A DNA stretch of 64,000 nt from positions 124,001 through 188,000 of the forward strand of contig NZ_JAAGLY010000016.1 of NCBI RefSeq assembly GCF_010548375.1, read 5' to 3'. Below are positions 48,880 through 57,748 of this stretch, in pieces. Below the pieces are notes generated by a model, which saw only the letters and a program-made list of their open reading frames with translations, did no database searches and was not told the DNA's origin. The translations under genes and the position numbers were made by a program. Source of the DNA: Streptomyces sp. SID13726 (GTDB lineage Bacteria; Actinomycetota; Actinomycetes; Streptomycetales; Streptomycetaceae). Numbering within the stretch: the stretch's first letter is position 1; each line of letters begins with the position of its first letter.

Positions 48880-49986
48880 CTACGGACCGACCGCCAGTCC
48901 TGAGCCCGCGATCCGGACCCGGATGCCGTCCCGCTCCACCCGTACGTCCCGCAGCCGCAGGTCCCCGCTCGGCGGTTCGGGCAGCTGGAAGCCGAGCGAG
49001 AGCCGGTCGGACAGCACCGGGCGGGTCAGCCGGGAGAGGGCGTCGAGGAGTGCCGGGTCCAGGCCCAGCCGGTCCAGGAGCTCCGGGTGGGCCAGGGCGA
49101 GGTCGAGGAGGTTGAGGCGCATGGCCTGCCGTACGAACTCCGGGCGGCCGGTCAGCCGGGCCAGCGCGGTGTCGGACCGCTGGGCCTCGCGCACATCGGC
49201 GTCGGGTACACCGAGCGCGCGCACGACGGACGGCACCGCCAGCACGGCACGGGCCTTGCGGGTCTCGCGGGACAGGGCGTCGGCGGACGCGCGGGTCAGA
49301 TGCAGGCCCTGCGAGGCGCGGCTGCCGGGCCGGTAGGTCGCCAGGTCCCCGATGTCCAGGCGCATCCCGCCGATCCGGGTGGCGACACCCCGCTCCCCGT
49401 CCCGCGCCACCCGCACATCGGCCCGCAGCCGCAGCTCGTGCCCGGCGACCGGGAGAGTCCCGCGCACGGCGACCCGGTCCCGGCCGGAACCGCTGAACGT
49501 CACCTGGGACGCGCCGAGTTCACGGTTCATGTCGGCGAAGGAGAGCAGGGCGTCCCCGCGCAGCTCCGGAACACGGGCCCCGCGTACGGAAGTCGGGCCG
49601 TCGCCGTCGAGCCGGATGTCACGGGCCGTCGCCGACACCGCGGCCAGCGTGACCCGGTCGGCGGCCACGTCCGGGACGGTCACCTTCACCGACTCCAGGC
49701 GCCGGCCCACGAGTTGGGACAGGAAGGGGAAGCCGCCGATCTCGACCTCGGGTGCCGCGGACAGCCGTAGCCGCTGCTTGAGGGTGTCGGCGGCCTTGTG
49801 CTCGGCGTAGAGGACGGCCCAGCGGTCCGCGAGGGTGAGGAAGGCGGTGAGGGTCAGCAGCGCGACGGCCGTCTTCAGCGCGAAGCGGCCCCGTCGACCC
49901 CTCCGCTTGGTGCGGCGGTGGGTCGGCGGGGCCGGAGGTGCTTCATATGGGTGGGGATGCGTGGGTATGTGGTGGGGGGAACGCAT
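48880..49986 (-). CDS. DUF2993 (LmeA-like) membrane-anchored protein
   Basis: 368 residues. Pro/His-rich start, basic RRTKRRGRRGR then a helix about 36-56 (LKTAVALLTLTAFLTLADRWAVLY) and the DUF2993 core with VEIGGFPFLSQLVGRRLESVKV (GFPFLSQ). Larger than the 242-residue homologue at 32833, with extra sequence after about 200. Possibly lipid-binding in the envelope. Single gene. Confidence 0.82.
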   Translation of the reverse strand: MRSPHHIPTHPHPYEAPPAPPTHRRTKRRGRRGRFALKTAVALLTLTAFLTLADRWAVLYAEHKAADTLKQRLRLSAAPEVEIGGFPFLSQLVGRRLESVKVTVPDVAADRVTLAAVSATARDIRLDGDGPTSVRGARVPELRGDALLSFADMNRELGASQVTFSGSGRDRVAVRGTLPVAGHELRLRADVRVARDGERGVATRIGGMRLDIGDLATYRPGSRASQGLHLTRASADALSRETRKARAVLAVPSVVRALGVPDADVREAQRSDTALARLTGRPEFVRQAMRLNLLDLALAHPELLDRLGLDPALLDALSRLTRPVLSDRLSLGFQLPEPPSGDLRLRDVRVERDGIRVRIAGSGLAVGP

Positions 49987-50057
49987 CGATCCATCCGATC
50001 ATGCGTGGACCCCCCACCCGCAACCCGCCCAGGGACTCTGCGACTCAGCTCACGGTG

Positions 50058-50100
50058 TCCGAGCGATCTACTGAACGGTCTCCGAGCGATCTACTGAACG
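50058..50100. repeat. 20-bp direct repeat at the end of the nucleotidase gene
   Basis: TCCGAGCGATCTACTGAACG occurs at 50058-50077 and exactly again at 50081-50100; the second copy contains the stop codon of the minus-strand nucleotidase gene. A recent short duplication. Confidence 0.8.
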
Positions 50101-51923
50101 ATCGTGATCCGGTTCGCCGCCGGCGGCGCGATCGGGCTGCCCGCCGAGGAGTTGGCCGTCAGGTAGTCCACCAGCGCGGCGAGGTCGTCGCCGCCGACCA
50201 GGTCGTTCGTGCCCTGGCCCAGCGTGGTGAAGCCGTCGCCGCCGCCCGCGAGGAAGCTGTTGGTCGCGACGCGGTAGGTGGCCGCCGGGTCGATGGCCGT
50301 GCCGTCGAGCCGCACGGAGTCGGCGACGATCCGGTCCGCGCCGGCCTTCGTCAGGTCCAGCGTGTAGGTGAGGTTGGCCGACGGCAGCAGGATCTTCGGC
50401 GAGGCCGCGTTCGACCCGCTCACCTGCTCCTGGAGCACCTTGACCAGCTGGGCGCCGGTGAAGGTCTGGAGGTTCACGGTGTTGGAGAAGGGCTGCACGG
50501 TGAAGCCCTCGGCGTAGGTCACCACGCCGTCGCCCTCGGTGCCCTTGGCCGCGTAGGTGAGGCCCGCGCGGACCCCGCCCGGGTTCATCAGCGCGAGATC
50601 GGTGTCCGGGTCCAGCGTCCTGCCGTACGCGAGCTGCGCGTCGGCGATCAGGTCGCCCATCGGCGACTCGGTGCCGGTGCTCGGGACGTCGGCGGAGATC
50701 CAGCCGACCGCGCGGTTGCCGATGGGCGCCGCGAGGGTGTTCCACTTGGTGATCAGCTGGGTCATGTCCGGCGCCTTGGGGACGGTCCGGGTGACCACGT
50801 GGTTCGCGGACTTCACGGCCGTACGGGCGATGTCGCCGGTGAAGCGGTCGTACGTCAGCGTGGTGTCGGTGTAGAGCCGGCCGAAGGAGGCGGCCGAGGT
50901 GACCATGCGGGGCTTGCCCGCGGGGTCGGGGATCGTGCAGACGTACGCGGCGTGGGTGTGGCCGGTGACCAGGGCGTCCACGGACGGCGAGATGTTCTTC
51001 GCGATGTCGACGATCGGGCCGGAGATGCCGTCGCCCGCGCCCGGGGAGTCGCAGTTGTAGTTGTACGAGCCCGAGGCGGGCTGCCCGCCCTCGTGGATGA
51101 GGGCCACGATCGACTTCACGCCCTGCTTCTGGAGCACCCGGGCGTACTTGTTGATCGTCTCGACCTCGTCCTTGAACTTCAGGCCCTTGACGCCCTCGGC
51201 GGAGACGACCCCGGGGGTGTCCTCCAGGGTGACGCCGATGAAGCCGACCTTGACGTCCTTCTTCTTCCACACCCAGTACGGCGCGAGGATCGGCTTGCCG
51301 GTCTTCTCGCTGAGGACGTTCGCCGCGAGGTAGGGGAAGTCGGCGCCCTTGAACTTCTTGTCGGTGTAGCAGCCCGCGGTGGGGTGGCAGCCGCCCTTCT
51401 GGAGCCGGGCGAGTTCCTTGGCACCCTCGTCGAACTCGTGGTTGCCGACGGACGTGACGTCCAGGTCGAGCTTGTTGAGCGCCTCGATGGTGGGCTCGTC
51501 GTGGAAGAGGCCCGAGATCAGCGGCGAGGCGCCGACCATGTCACCACCGGCGGCGGTGACGGAGTACGCGTTCCCCTTGCGCGCCTCGCGCAGGTGGGTG
51601 GCGAGGTACTCGACACCGCCCGCGTCGATGGTCTTCGTCGTCCCGTCGGCCTGGAGCTCGGTGACCCGGCCCGAGGAACCGGCCGGCGGCTCCAGGTTGC
51701 CGTGCAGGTCGTTGAACGACAGCAGCTGGACGTCCTGGTAGCGGCTCGGCAGCGGCTTGCCGTGCTTGTTGTCGTGCGCGCCCGCGGGCAGGGCGGCGGC
51801 GGGTGCGCCGACGGTGGCGAGCGTGGCGGTCGCGGCGACCAGTCGATAGGTACGACGTCTGCGGCGACCGGCGTCCGACTGGTCCGACTGCGCCGGCCGG
51901 CCGGGCTGGGATGTGGCTGGCAT
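50091..51923 (-). CDS. Secreted 5'-nucleotidase / metallophosphoesterase (UshA-like)
   Basis: 610 residues from ATG 51923. Signal peptide about 1-48 (RRRRRTYRLVAATATLATVGAPAAALPAGAHA-type). Metallophosphatase motifs: LLSFNDLHGNLE (about 70-80), GNHEFDEG and VTGHTHAAYVC; C-terminal 5'-nucleotidase domain (IADAQLAYGRTLDPDTDLALMNPGGVR, NVNLQTFTGAQLVKVLQEQ, YRVATNSFLAGGGDGF). It hydrolyses extracellular nucleotides, releasing phosphate. Substrate set unverified. Confidence 0.93.
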   Translation of the reverse strand: MPATSQPGRPAQSDQSDAGRRRRRTYRLVAATATLATVGAPAAALPAGAHDNKHGKPLPSRYQDVQLLSFNDLHGNLEPPAGSSGRVTELQADGTTKTIDAGGVEYLATHLREARKGNAYSVTAAGGDMVGASPLISGLFHDEPTIEALNKLDLDVTSVGNHEFDEGAKELARLQKGGCHPTAGCYTDKKFKGADFPYLAANVLSEKTGKPILAPYWVWKKKDVKVGFIGVTLEDTPGVVSAEGVKGLKFKDEVETINKYARVLQKQGVKSIVALIHEGGQPASGSYNYNCDSPGAGDGISGPIVDIAKNISPSVDALVTGHTHAAYVCTIPDPAGKPRMVTSAASFGRLYTDTTLTYDRFTGDIARTAVKSANHVVTRTVPKAPDMTQLITKWNTLAAPIGNRAVGWISADVPSTGTESPMGDLIADAQLAYGRTLDPDTDLALMNPGGVRAGLTYAAKGTEGDGVVTYAEGFTVQPFSNTVNLQTFTGAQLVKVLQEQVSGSNAASPKILLPSANLTYTLDLTKAGADRIVADSVRLDGTAIDPAATYRVATNSFLAGGGDGFTTLGQGTNDLVGGDDLAALVDYLTANSSAGSPIAPPAANRITIVQ

Positions 51924-52077
51924 TAGCCCCCCTGTGCTTCTGCTGACTCTGGTGAGGTTGGCCCCGTTCCCGGCGCAGCCTAGGGTCAACGCGCGTAGCG
52001 CGACAGAGGTTTCATGGTTACATCCTGGTTGCTTCTTTGCTGCCGCTTTGCCCGGACCTCCCCTTACCCTCGTAGCC

Positions 52078-53004
52078 ATGACCAGCGACGACATCGCACA
52101 CCCCGGTATCTCCCGCTCCATCGAGACCCTTTCGGCGCTCTCGCCGGAACAGACCGAGACCGTCCTCGGGCTCCTCGGCGAGGCCGCACAGGCGGACGGC
52201 CAGCAAGCGGTGTCCGAACAGGGCCGGTTGCAGCTGCGGGGCGGTGCCCGCGAAGGCGTGTCCCATCTGCTGCTGAGCCTCGGCGACGAACTGATCGGCT
52301 ACGCGCAGCTGGAGGACACGGACCCGGTGGAGGCACCGGCGGCGGAGCTGGTCGTCCACCCGGCCCACCGCGGCCGCGGCCACGGCCGCGCCCTCGGCTC
52401 GGCGCTCCTCGCCGCCTCCGGCAAGCGGCTGCGGGTGTGGGCCCACGGCGGCCACAGCGCGGCCCGCCATCTCGCCCAGGTCCTCGGCCTGACCCTGTTC
52501 CGTGAGCTACGGCAGATGCGGCGCCCGCTGACCGGCCTGGAGCTGCCCGACCCGGTGCTCCCGGCCGACGTGACGGTCCGCGCGTTCGTCCCCGGCGAGG
52601 ACGACACGGCCTGGCTCGCGCTGAACGCGGCTGCCTTCGCCCACCACCCCGAGCAGGGGTCCCTGACCCAGCGCGACCTGGACGACCGCAAGTCGGAGCC
52701 CTGGTTCGACCCGGCGGGCTTCTTCCTCGCCGTCCGCTCCGGCGAGCCGATCGGCTTCCACTGGACCAAGGTCCACGCGGCCGAACAGCTCGGCGAGGTC
52801 TACGTCCTCGGCGTCCGCCCCGGCACCCAGGGCGGCGGCCTCGGCAAGGCCCTCACCACGATCGGGCTCCGCCACCTCGCCGCACAGGGCCTGCCGACGG
52901 CGATGCTGTACGTCGACGCCGACAACAAGGCGGCGGTGTCGGTGTACGAACGACTCGGTTTCACGACGTACGAGACGGATCTGATGTACCGCACGGAGAC
53001 GTGA
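52078..53004 (+). CDS. mshD: Mycothiol synthase
   Basis: 308 residues, two GNAT domains: the first with VHPAHRGRGHGRALGSALLAA, the second with VYVLGVRPGTQGGGLGKALTTIGLRHLAAQGLPTAMLYVDADNKAAVSVYERLGF. MshD adds acetyl-CoA-derived acetate to Cys-GlcN-Ins, the last step of mycothiol synthesis, so the organism uses mycothiol. Start ATG 52078. Confidence 0.93.
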   Translation: MTSDDIAHPGISRSIETLSALSPEQTETVLGLLGEAAQADGQQAVSEQGRLQLRGGAREGVSHLLLSLGDELIGYAQLEDTDPVEAPAAELVVHPAHRGRGHGRALGSALLAASGKRLRVWAHGGHSAARHLAQVLGLTLFRELRQMRRPLTGLELPDPVLPADVTVRAFVPGEDDTAWLALNAAAFAHHPEQGSLTQRDLDDRKSEPWFDPAGFFLAVRSGEPIGFHWTKVHAAEQLGEVYVLGVRPGTQGGGLGKALTTIGLRHLAAQGLPTAMLYVDADNKAAVSVYERLGFTTYETDLMYRTET

Positions 53005-53031
53005 TGGCGGGGTGTGCGGGGGCGGGGCCGC

Positions 53032-53745
53032 TCAGGCCGGCGCCGGCCGGGACCGTCGCTCCGTACCCGTCCCGGTCCCGGGGCCCGTCCCCGCCTTCCC
53101 CTTCCCTCGCCCCCGCCGCAACGGCTCCGGCATACACACCCCCCACACCACGACCGCGCCCGCCAACAACACGGCCCAACGACCGTGTGCCGCCTGCCAG
53201 TCGGGGTCGCCCGCCGGGACGAACAGGTCCCAGCGGGCCGGGACGAGGAGGGCGGCCAGGAGGGCGACGGTGAGAAGGGTCGCCGCGATCGAGGGGCCCG
53301 GTTCGGGTTCGTCGGTGAAGCGGACGGCGACGGACGCGAGGGCGAGGGCGAGGGCCGCCGTGGTCACGGCCTCCAGGGTGATCGCGCCGACCGGTGGCCG
53401 GGACGGCGCCGGGACCAGGGCCAGTACAGCCGCCCACCACACCGCGGCGAGCGGCGCCACCAGCGCCACCCGCAGCCCCGCCCGGACCCAACGCCGGGTC
53501 GGGACAGGGGTGGTGAGCTGCCGGGCCGGGTCGTCCAGGAGGAACGCCAGCCCGAGCGCGAGGACCAGCGCGGCGGCCCGGAGCAGGTTGAGGCCGAGCC
53601 ACGCGTCGGGCGGGCTCGACACCAGCCGCGGAAACCCCACGACCAGCAGTCCTACGACCGCCCCCGCGCCCACCGCCCGCCACGGCAGGGTGCGTGCCAC
53701 GGCCCCCACCAGCGCCCGGCGGGCACCTTCGTCACTCCTCCGCAC
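53032..53745 (-). CDS. Hydrophobic membrane protein, last gene of the ECF-sigma/ABC operon
   Basis: 237 residues with about six helices (AVVGLLVVGFPRLV, AAALVLALGLAFLLD, LVAPLAAVWWAAVLALV, AVTTAALALALASVAVRF, AATLLTVALLAALLVPARW, AVLLAGAVVVWGV). No known motif. Its start overlaps the preceding permease gene by 14 bp, so it belongs to the same operon and may be a permease subunit. Confidence 0.75.
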   Translation of the reverse strand: MRRSDEGARRALVGAVARTLPWRAVGAGAVVGLLVVGFPRLVSSPPDAWLGLNLLRAAALVLALGLAFLLDDPARQLTTPVPTRRWVRAGLRVALVAPLAAVWWAAVLALVPAPSRPPVGAITLEAVTTAALALALASVAVRFTDEPEPGPSIAATLLTVALLAALLVPARWDLFVPAGDPDWQAAHGRWAVLLAGAVVVWGVCMPEPLRRGRGKGKAGTGPGTGTGTERRSRPAPA

Positions 53746-55276
53746 AGTCCTTCGCCCCCTTCGGCACCTCGGCGCCCAGCACCTTCGCGACCTGGGTCGT
53801 GGAGACCCCCGAAGCCGTCAGCTCGGCCCAGTGCCGCTGCACGGCAGCCGTCACCTCACCGCGCGGCCGGCCCAGCAACTCCCGTACGACATCCGTCTGT
53901 TCGGCCGACATGGACAGTCCGCTGGTCGGGGCGAGGACATAGGCCGAGCCGGTGACGCTGTCGTCGATGCGGACGTTCCTGAGTTCACCGAGGGGGTGGG
54001 AGGCCCCGCCCAGGGCGAGCCACATCGTGGTGACCACCCGTCCGTCGCACAGGTCGCTGCCCTTGGACTCGGACCCGGCGACCAGCACGGAGGCCACGCC
54101 GACCGCGAACTCCGGGATCCGGTTGCCGCCCCACCGCGTGCCCACGGTCACCTGGTCCGGCGCGGTGAACGGCTCGATCGCCCCCTCACCGCTCAGCCCG
54201 TAACGGGCGTCGACCCGCTGCCGTACGAGAAGGGGCTGCCGGGCCGCCGTACCGCCGGCCAGCGACTGGACCCGGTCCACGACCCCGGCCCAGGTGCCCG
54301 TGTGCCCGGTCCACTCGGGGAAGGCGCAGTAGGTCGAGCCGCCGCGCGTCACGCACGACTGCTCCTTCTGCGGGGAGACCGTGGCCCGCGCCCGGGCGGC
54401 CGCCAACTCCGGTGACACGCCCCCGGACTGGCCCACCACACCGGCCAGCGTCAGCGCGAGCGCGCCCGCCGTACCGGCCTTCAGCCACAGTTCCCGGCCG
54501 CCGCTCACCAGCACCGCGCCGAGCGCCAGCAGCAGGAACAGACCGGTCAGATACAGCGCGTGCCAGGCGGCCGGGCGGCCGACGAGGTCCGACGGGAGCA
54601 CGGTGTCGCCGCTGCTCTCGCTGACGATCGGCGACAGCCAGCGCGACCACGCCGCGTCGTTGGTGGCCTCGGAGACGAACAAGCTGAGGACGACGAACGC
54701 GATGACCCCGAACGGGGCCGCGAAGGTGGTCGGGATCAGCCGGGCCAGCAGCACGCCGATCGCGCCGCACAGCAGGACGTACAGCGGTCCGACGGCCAGT
54801 TCGGCGGGCGAGGCATGGCCCACCGCGCCCGCCCTGAGGGCCTGCCGGGCGAACTCCGCGAGCACGACCAGCGCGGTGAACACCGCGAACGGCACGATGG
54901 ACAGGATGTGCGCGACCGTACGCCGCCAGCGCTCCATGGCCAGTACGTCGAACTGCCGGTCGGTGCCCCGGCGCCGGGACCGCAGCGTGCACCGGTTGAC
55001 GCACACGAACAGGCCGATCCCCAGCAGCAGGGGTCCGCTCTGGGTGCCCCGGTCGACGTTCTGGAGCGCCGGGAACGCGTCCATGCCGTCCTTCGAGTGG
55101 AACAGCGTCCACGCGGTCCAGCCGACGTACAGCAGCAGGGTCGCGAGCACCGGGATGTACCGCAGCAGGTCGCGCGTCTCGAAGCGGGCGAGGGCGAGGA
55201 CGGCCGCCCAGGAGCGGCGCGGGGCGTCCTCGTGCGCGGCGGCGGACTCGGCCGCCGTCTCCATGGCGAGGCTCAT
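53732..55276 (-). CDS. ABC transporter membrane protein (large permease)
   Basis: 514 residues. N-terminal helices typical of ABC-2 permeases (LRYIPVLATLLLYVGWTAWTLF, LLLGIGLFVCVN, ILSIVPFAVFTALVVLAEFA, YVLLCGAIGVLLARLIPTTFAAPFGVIAFVVLSLFV, LYLTGLFLLLALGAVLVSG) and a ~200-residue extracytoplasmic C-terminus with Cys residues (KEQSCVTRGGSTYCAF, SDLCDG). Paired with the ATPase upstream (start overlap). Confidence 0.8.
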   Translation of the reverse strand: MSLAMETAAESAAAHEDAPRRSWAAVLALARFETRDLLRYIPVLATLLLYVGWTAWTLFHSKDGMDAFPALQNVDRGTQSGPLLLGIGLFVCVNRCTLRSRRRGTDRQFDVLAMERWRRTVAHILSIVPFAVFTALVVLAEFARQALRAGAVGHASPAELAVGPLYVLLCGAIGVLLARLIPTTFAAPFGVIAFVVLSLFVSEATNDAAWSRWLSPIVSESSGDTVLPSDLVGRPAAWHALYLTGLFLLLALGAVLVSGGRELWLKAGTAGALALTLAGVVGQSGGVSPELAAARARATVSPQKEQSCVTRGGSTYCAFPEWTGHTGTWAGVVDRVQSLAGGTAARQPLLVRQRVDARYGLSGEGAIEPFTAPDQVTVGTRWGGNRIPEFAVGVASVLVAGSESKGSDLCDGRVVTTMWLALGGASHPLGELRNVRIDDSVTGSAYVLAPTSGLSMSAEQTDVVRELLGRPRGEVTAAVQRHWAELTASGVSTTQVAKVLGAEVPKGAKDCAEE

Positions 55277-56136
55277 GCGGCCGTCACCTCCGCGCCCGCG
55301 TCGTCGAGGGTGAGCAAGTAGCCGTCCTCCAGGGTGGGTTCGAGGAGGTCGGCACCGGCGGGCGGGTCGCCGACGTTGCGGAAGGAGCCGGTGCCGGTGC
55401 GCCAGCCGGCCTTGGCACCGGGGGCGCGTTCCGTGCTGCTCCAGACCCGGCCGTCGGCCCGGGCGGTCAGCTCGGCGGGGGTGCCCTCGAAGAGGATGCG
55501 GCCCTGGGCCATGACCAGGACCCGGTGGCAGAGCATCGCCACGTCCTCGGTCTGGTGGGTGGACAGCAGGACCGTCCGGCCCTCTCCGGCCTGAGCGATC
55601 AACTCCCGGAACCGCATGCGCTGTTCGGGGTCGAGTCCGACGGTCGGCTCGTCCAGGACGAGGAAGCCGGGGTCGCCGACCAGGGCCGCGGCGAGCGCGA
55701 CCCGCTGCCGCATCCCGCCGGACAGCCTCTTGATCCGGCGGCCCCGGACGTCCCCGAGGTCGACCTCGTCGAGCACCCGGCGCACCTCGCGGTGGCGGGC
55801 GGTGCGGTCGGCGAGTTCCTTGAGGATCGCCACGTAGTCGACGAACTCGAAGGCGGAGAAGTCCGGGTGGAGCCCCGGGGTCTGCGGCAGATAGCCCAGC
55901 GAGCGCCGGACCGACTGCCGGCCGCGCGAGGTGCCGGGGTCGACACCGAGGACGGTGAAGGAGCCCCGGTCGGCGGGCACGGAGGTGGCGAGCACCCTCA
56001 ACAGGGTGGTCTTCCCGGCCCCGTTGGGCCCGAGCAGCCCGGTCACCCCCGGCGTCAGCGACAGCGACACGTCGTCGAGGGCGCGGGTGCCGCCGTAGCG
56101 CAGGCTGAGCCCGGAGGCGGAGACGGTGGCGGTCAT
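55273..56136 (-). CDS. ABC transporter ATP-binding protein
   Basis: 287 residues. Walker A LLGPNGAGKTTLL, signature LSGGMRQRVALA, Walker B FLVLDEPTVGLDPEQ, H-loop STHQTEDV; starts MTATVSASGLSLRYGGTRALDDVSL. ABC-2 type. A C-terminal extension (about 215-287) is family-specific. Coupled on both sides: ATGA with the 42-residue ORF upstream and with the permease downstream. Confidence 0.9.
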   Translation of the reverse strand: MTATVSASGLSLRYGGTRALDDVSLSLTPGVTGLLGPNGAGKTTLLRVLATSVPADRGSFTVLGVDPGTSRGRQSVRRSLGYLPQTPGLHPDFSAFEFVDYVAILKELADRTARHREVRRVLDEVDLGDVRGRRIKRLSGGMRQRVALAAALVGDPGFLVLDEPTVGLDPEQRMRFRELIAQAGEGRTVLLSTHQTEDVAMLCHRVLVMAQGRILFEGTPAELTARADGRVWSSTERAPGAKAGWRTGTGSFRNVGDPPAGADLLEPTLEDGYLLTLDDAGAEVTAA

Positions 56137-56261
56137 TCGGCGCTCCCGTTGAAGAGATCGAAGCGGTCACGGAGAAGGAAGAGCGGCCCGGCCGCACCCT
56201 CCACGGCACAGGCCCCGCCCACACGCGGACCGAGCCCGGCGGCGGGAACAACGGCGGTCAT
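56133..56261 (-). other. Tandem-duplication scar encoding a 42-residue hybrid ORF
   Basis: An ORF from ATG 56261 to TGA 56133-56135 overlaps the neighbouring genes by ATGA on both sides. Its C-terminus (LFLLRDRFDLFNGSAE) nearly repeats the end of the upstream zinc-finger protein (LFLLRDRFDFFNGSAG), and its N-terminus (MTAVVPAAGLGPRVGGA) echoes the start of the downstream ATPase (MTATVSASGLSLRYGG). This is what remains when a segment spanning the zinc-finger 3' end and the ATPase 5' end was duplicated and its middle deleted. The reading frame is kept, so it may still be translated to couple the genes. Confidence 0.75.
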
Positions 56262-57088
56262 CCGGCGCTCCCGTTGAAGAAGTCGAAGCGGTCACGGAGG
56301 AGGAAGAGCAGTCCGGCGGCGAGCACGGCGATCGCCGCGGACACGCTCTGCCCGGCCGTGGTGAAGGGTGCGAGCGGATCGGCCGAGGTGTGCTGCGCGG
56401 ACTGCGCCGCCAGCAGTACGGCCACCCAGGCGCCGCCGACCAGGGACGGCGCGATCACCGGACCGAGCCGGGGGGTGAGCGCGAGGCCGGTCGCGGTGAG
56501 GGCGAGCGCGGGCAGCAGCCAGGCCAGGGCGCGCAGGCCGTAGCCGGGCAGCGCGAGGGTGGCGAGGCCGTTCAGTCCGAGGCCGGTGACCAGCACGGCG
56601 AGCGTGCGGATCATCAGCAGCCGGAAGCCGTGCATGGGGGCGACGACGGCCATCTCGTAGGTCGGGTCGAGCGTGGGGCCGTAGGACAGCGCGACGCCGG
56701 CGAGCGGCAGCAGCGGGGCGAGCGCGAGGAACAGGGTGGGCGAGGCGGCCGTGTGCACCGCGCCCACGGTCGCCACCAGCAGGAACAGGACGGCCGCGAG
56801 CCAGGAGCGCCTGAGCACCGGCGTGGCCGCTAGCAGCCGCGCGGTGTGGTCGGCGATCCCGGCCCGCGTCAGCACCGACTCGAACCACCCCGGCCGGGGC
56901 GCGTCCAGCTCGGCGTCCAGCCGCTCCCACCCGGCGTCCAGCGCGACCGGGTCGCTCACATCGGCGAGCGCCCCCCGGCACCGCGCGCAGGCGGCGAGGT
57001 GGGTGTCGGCGGACCAGAGCAGCGGGGCGGCCAACTCGCCCTGGGCGTAGGCCCGCAGGTCTTCTTCGGCGACATGCCAGGTACTCAT
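56258..57088 (-). CDS. Zinc-finger anti-sigma-like membrane protein
   Basis: 276 residues from ATG 57088. N-terminal zf-HC2-type motif HVAEEDLRAYAQGE...DTHLAACARCRGALADV (His and two Cys for zinc, about 5-40), then five or six helices. It follows the ECF sigma gene with an ATGA overlap, the classic anti-sigma arrangement, although the long membrane part is unusual. A role in sensing membrane or antibiotic stress is inferred. Confidence 0.82.
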   Translation of the reverse strand: MSTWHVAEEDLRAYAQGELAAPLLWSADTHLAACARCRGALADVSDPVALDAGWERLDAELDAPRPGWFESVLTRAGIADHTARLLAATPVLRRSWLAAVLFLLVATVGAVHTAASPTLFLALAPLLPLAGVALSYGPTLDPTYEMAVVAPMHGFRLLMIRTLAVLVTGLGLNGLATLALPGYGLRALAWLLPALALTATGLALTPRLGPVIAPSLVGGAWVAVLLAAQSAQHTSADPLAPFTTAGQSVSAAIAVLAAGLLFLLRDRFDFFNGSAG

Positions 57089-57627
57089 GCGAGGGCCTCC
57101 CTCAGCTGCTTGCGGGCGCGCATCGCGCGGGTCTTGACCGTGCCGGGCGGGATACCGAGCAGGACGGCGGCCTCGCGGGTGGTCAGGCCGTCGATGACCG
57201 TGGCCTGGAGGACCGCCCTGAGCTCCGGTGACAGCTGGACGAGGGCGCCCGCGAGGTCCCCGTGCTCCACCCCCGCGAGCACGCGCTCCTCCGCGGACAC
57301 CTCGTCGCGGTGGCGCAGCCGGGACAGGGCCTGCCTGAGCCGCCCCCGCGCCCCGTCGCCGCGCAGTGCGTCGATCAGCCGCCGCGACCCGATCCGCCAC
57401 AGCCACCCGGCCACATCGCCCTCCTCGCGGTATTTGGCGGTGCCCCGCCAGACCGCCAGGAACGTCTCCTGTACGACGTCGTCGACCAGGCCCGGATCGG
57501 CGCACCGGCCGCGCAGCCTGGCCAGCAGCCAGGGCGCGTACCGCCGGTACAGCTCCTCGAAGGCGCGCCGGTCCGCGTCCGCGGCGATGGCCCGCAGCAG
57601 ATCTCCGTCGCTTCTCGTTTCCCTCAC
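57085..57627 (-). CDS. ECF sigma factor
   Basis: 180 residues from GTG 57627 (AAGGGAC upstream). Region 2: FEELYRRYAPWLLARLRGRCADPGLVDDVVQETFLAVWRG; region 4: LQATVIDGLTTREAAVLLGIPPGTVKTRAMRARKQLREAL. First gene of an operon with the anti-sigma-like protein and an ABC transporter, likely autoregulated. Confidence 0.9.
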   Translation of the reverse strand: MRETRSDGDLLRAIAADADRRAFEELYRRYAPWLLARLRGRCADPGLVDDVVQETFLAVWRGTAKYREEGDVAGWLWRIGSRRLIDALRGDGARGRLRQALSRLRHRDEVSAEERVLAGVEHGDLAGALVQLSPELRAVLQATVIDGLTTREAAVLLGIPPGTVKTRAMRARKQLREALA

Positions 57628-57639
57628 GTCCCTTCATCG

Positions 57640-57661
57640 GACGACCCCCGCCGACCGGTTC
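57640..57661 (-). promoter_or_regulatory. Possible ECF-type promoter of the sigma-anti-sigma-ABC operon
   Basis: On the minus strand GAAC (57661-57658) and CGTC (57643-57640) are 14 bp apart, resembling the GAAC / CGTC elements of ECF promoters, 13 bp before the GTG. The spacing is a little short; low confidence. Confidence 0.3.
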
Positions 57662-57706
57662 ACCGGCGACAAAGAAATCACGCTTGACTTTCGCGGCCCT
57701 CTTCCA

Positions 57707-57740
57707 CCACCCTTTCACTACTCAATTAGTGAAAGGGTGG
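57707..57740 (+). promoter_or_regulatory. Perfect 14-bp inverted repeat, YtrA-type operator
   Basis: CCACCCTTTCACTA, six bases, then its exact complement TAGTGAAAGGGTGG, ending nine bases before the GntR regulator GTG. TTGACT (57684-57689) upstream may be a -35 box. The dyad is placed for repression of the regulator-ABC operon by its own GntR product. Confidence 0.7.
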
Positions 57741-57748
57741 TTGTCCGC

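Noticed and set aside
53732..56251. An 839-codon frame suggesting an ATPase-permease fusion
   Set aside because: The ATPase has its own frame with all motifs, and the permease begins at ATG 55276.
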